32,811 nt of DNA from Phycisphaeraceae bacterium (lineage in GTDB: Bacteria > Planctomycetota > Phycisphaerae > Phycisphaerales > Phycisphaeraceae): contig JANQSF010000126.1 of the NCBI GenBank assembly GCA_028284155.1, positions 1 through 32,811 of the forward strand, read 5' to 3'. Shown in pieces: positions 31,789 through 32,811 of this stretch. The position numbers were made by a program, and so were the translations under genes. Position 1 is the first letter of the stretch, and every line of letters begins with the position of its first letter. A model generated the notes under the pieces. The model was not told where the DNA came from, did no database searches, and saw only the letters and a list, made by a program, of their open reading frames with translations.

Positions 31789-32811
31789 CTAGTGCCGCCG
31801 CCGGGCGCGGCGTTTGGCGTCGAGCAGGCGGCGGGTCGACTCCGATGACGTGGTGTCGGTGTCGGCTCCGTCGTCTCCGTCGTCGTCCGCGACCTTCTTT
31901 TTGCGCTTGCCGAACAGGCTGGCGTCTTGTGGAACGCTCATGGGCTCGTCGGCTTCATGCACGTAGGTCGCGGCCGGCGCGTCCGGCGTGCGCGCGGCTG
32001 TCGGCTGGGGCGACGACTTCGGCCGTTGCTTGCCCGTTTCCTGCTCGACAACGTCGGCCCGTTTGCGCAGAGCGCCGAGCGTTTGCGTCGAGTCGGTCGG
32101 CTTGGGTTGCGCCGCGCCGAACACGCCGCCGACCCACCGGCGGAGCGTTGCGCCGTCCCACGCCAACCGTCGCGCCGCGACGTCGAGCAGCAACACGACC
32201 AGCAGGACGATCAACAACGGCCACCAGACAGGGCGGACCGAACGCGTCGGCTCGACGCCGTCGTGGTCGAACAACGCCGCGGGGTCGGCGATCGTCGGCT
32301 CGAGCACTCGGCCGCCGGTGATCGAGGCGATCTGCTCAAGCACCGCGCGGTTCGACGTGAAGTTGCGCAACTCGGCGCCGGGCGGGCGGGTCGCCTGGCC
32401 GATGATGGTGCGCCGTCGACCGGCCGCGTCTTCGCTGACGAGCGTAACGAGGTAGCTGCCCGTCTCACGCGCGGGGACGTTGGCCGTATAAACGCCCGGC
32501 CCCGTCTGGCGGAGCGTGACGTTCTTTGAAACGCCGTCGGGCCCGATGACCACACCTTCGACGCGCATGAAATTGACGAATGAACGGTCGGCCTCGTCGG
32601 CCGCCGCACCGGTCGCGTCGAGCCGCAGGCGGAGCGTGCCGCGATCGAGCATCGCGTTGAGATCGAACCCCCGGTCGGCTGCGGGGCGTGCCACCTGCCG
32701 CGTGGTGCGCGCCCAGAAATCGCCGTAGCCCGGCCAGGGCAGCCAATCGGTCGCCCAGCGGTTCGTCGCGTCGGAGGTGAACGCCGCGACCTGCCCCAGC
32801 CCGACCTGCCA
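31789..32811 (-). CDS. 3' part of VWA/glutamine-amidotransferase-like membrane protein
   Basis: The frame stays open to the window edge, so the N-terminal part is missing; 340 residues are visible. The segment QVAAFTSDATNRWATDWLPW with GYGDFWARTTRQV is typical of planctomycete membrane proteins that combine VWA and class I glutamine amidotransferase-like domains, in which a 'GRVAAFTSDA' strand ends the amidotransferase-like fold. A beta-sandwich region follows (TLRLRLDATG, GPGVYTANVPARETGSYLVTL), then a single transmembrane helix near visible residues 196-214 (LLIVLLVVLLLDVAA) and a polar, acidic tail. These proteins often sit in MoxR-DUF58-VWA clusters; such genes would be expected just outside the window. 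A GTG at 32694 is not the true start because homology extends upstream of it. Confidence 0.82.
   Translation of the reverse strand, partial: WQVGLGQVAAFTSDATNRWATDWLPWPGYGDFWARTTRQVARPAADRGFDLNAMLDRGTLRLRLDATGAAADEADRSFVNFMRVEGVVIGPDGVSKNVTLRQTGPGVYTANVPARETGSYLVTLVSEDAAGRRRTIIGQATRPPGAELRNFTSNRAVLEQIASITGGRVLEPTIADPAALFDHDGVEPTRSVRPVWWPLLIVLLVVLLLDVAARRLAWDGATLRRWVGGVFGAAQPKPTDSTQTLGALRKRADVVEQETGKQRPKSSPQPTAARTPDAPAATYVHEADEPMSVPQDASLFGKRKKKVADDDGDDGADTDTTSSESTRRLLDAKRRARRRH

Overview
This window is high-GC bacterial DNA whose gene content points to the phylum Planctomycetota, most likely a Phycisphaerae-like lineage; this is inferred from family content, not from a marker gene. The pointers are a PVC-type heme-binding propeller/HEAT/cytochrome c fusion, a PEP-CTERM protein with LamG and PA14-like domains, a large secreted protein with pre-peptidase C-terminal (PPC) domains, an FAD_oxidored-type secreted oxidoreductase, two membrane proteins with the C-x2-C-x-YDLRG...CPECG zinc ribbon, and a pseudopilin with a degenerate H-X9-DG tail. 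I saw no rRNA, tRNA, CRISPR array or complete transposon.

Layout. 1-2500: tilS (+) and rsfS (-) converge across GAAGGCAC-type tandem repeats, then a type II toxin-antitoxin pair (+). 2651-6010: a membrane pyrophosphatase (-) and ribosomal protein S21 (-). 6011-6777: a long GC-rich stretch with hairpins and no convincing gene. 6778-13129 (+): an aldo/keto reductase, the PEP-CTERM protein with a good promoter and terminator, and the PVC heme protein, which carries an in-frame palindromic insertion. 13180-17982 (-): two zinc-ribbon membrane proteins, the FAD oxidoreductase, GcvH and an alpha/beta hydrolase. 18379-21126 (+): the PPC protein. 21127-23021: an accessory patch with an AT-richer orphan gene, a REP-like palindrome, a structured dispersed repeat and the C-terminal remnant of a REP-associated tyrosine transposase (RAYT). 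23022-27388 (+): a lipoprotein, a PpiD/SurA-like anchored protein, an NAD-dependent epimerase and a small zinc-ribbon protein. 27459-32811 (-): a pseudopilin with a HEAT-repeat protein, two unrecognised membrane proteins, and the 3' part of a VWA/glutamine-amidotransferase-like membrane protein that runs off the window.

The genes are mostly single housekeeping or envelope functions rather than one pathway. Likely co-transcribed pairs are antitoxin/toxin (overlapping), hydrolase-gcvH, PpiD-like/epimerase and HEAT/pseudopilin.

The most unusual feature is the repeat landscape. A roughly 135-bp structured element occurs twice in opposite orientations (18033-18164 and 22217-22354), and the second copy lies just upstream of a RAYT remnant. 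A pair of inverted REP-like hairpins is inserted in frame inside the heme protein gene. Minisatellite-like repeats (GAAGGCAC and GGATGACGC units) sit at or just past the stop codons of four genes and supply the last residues of TilS.
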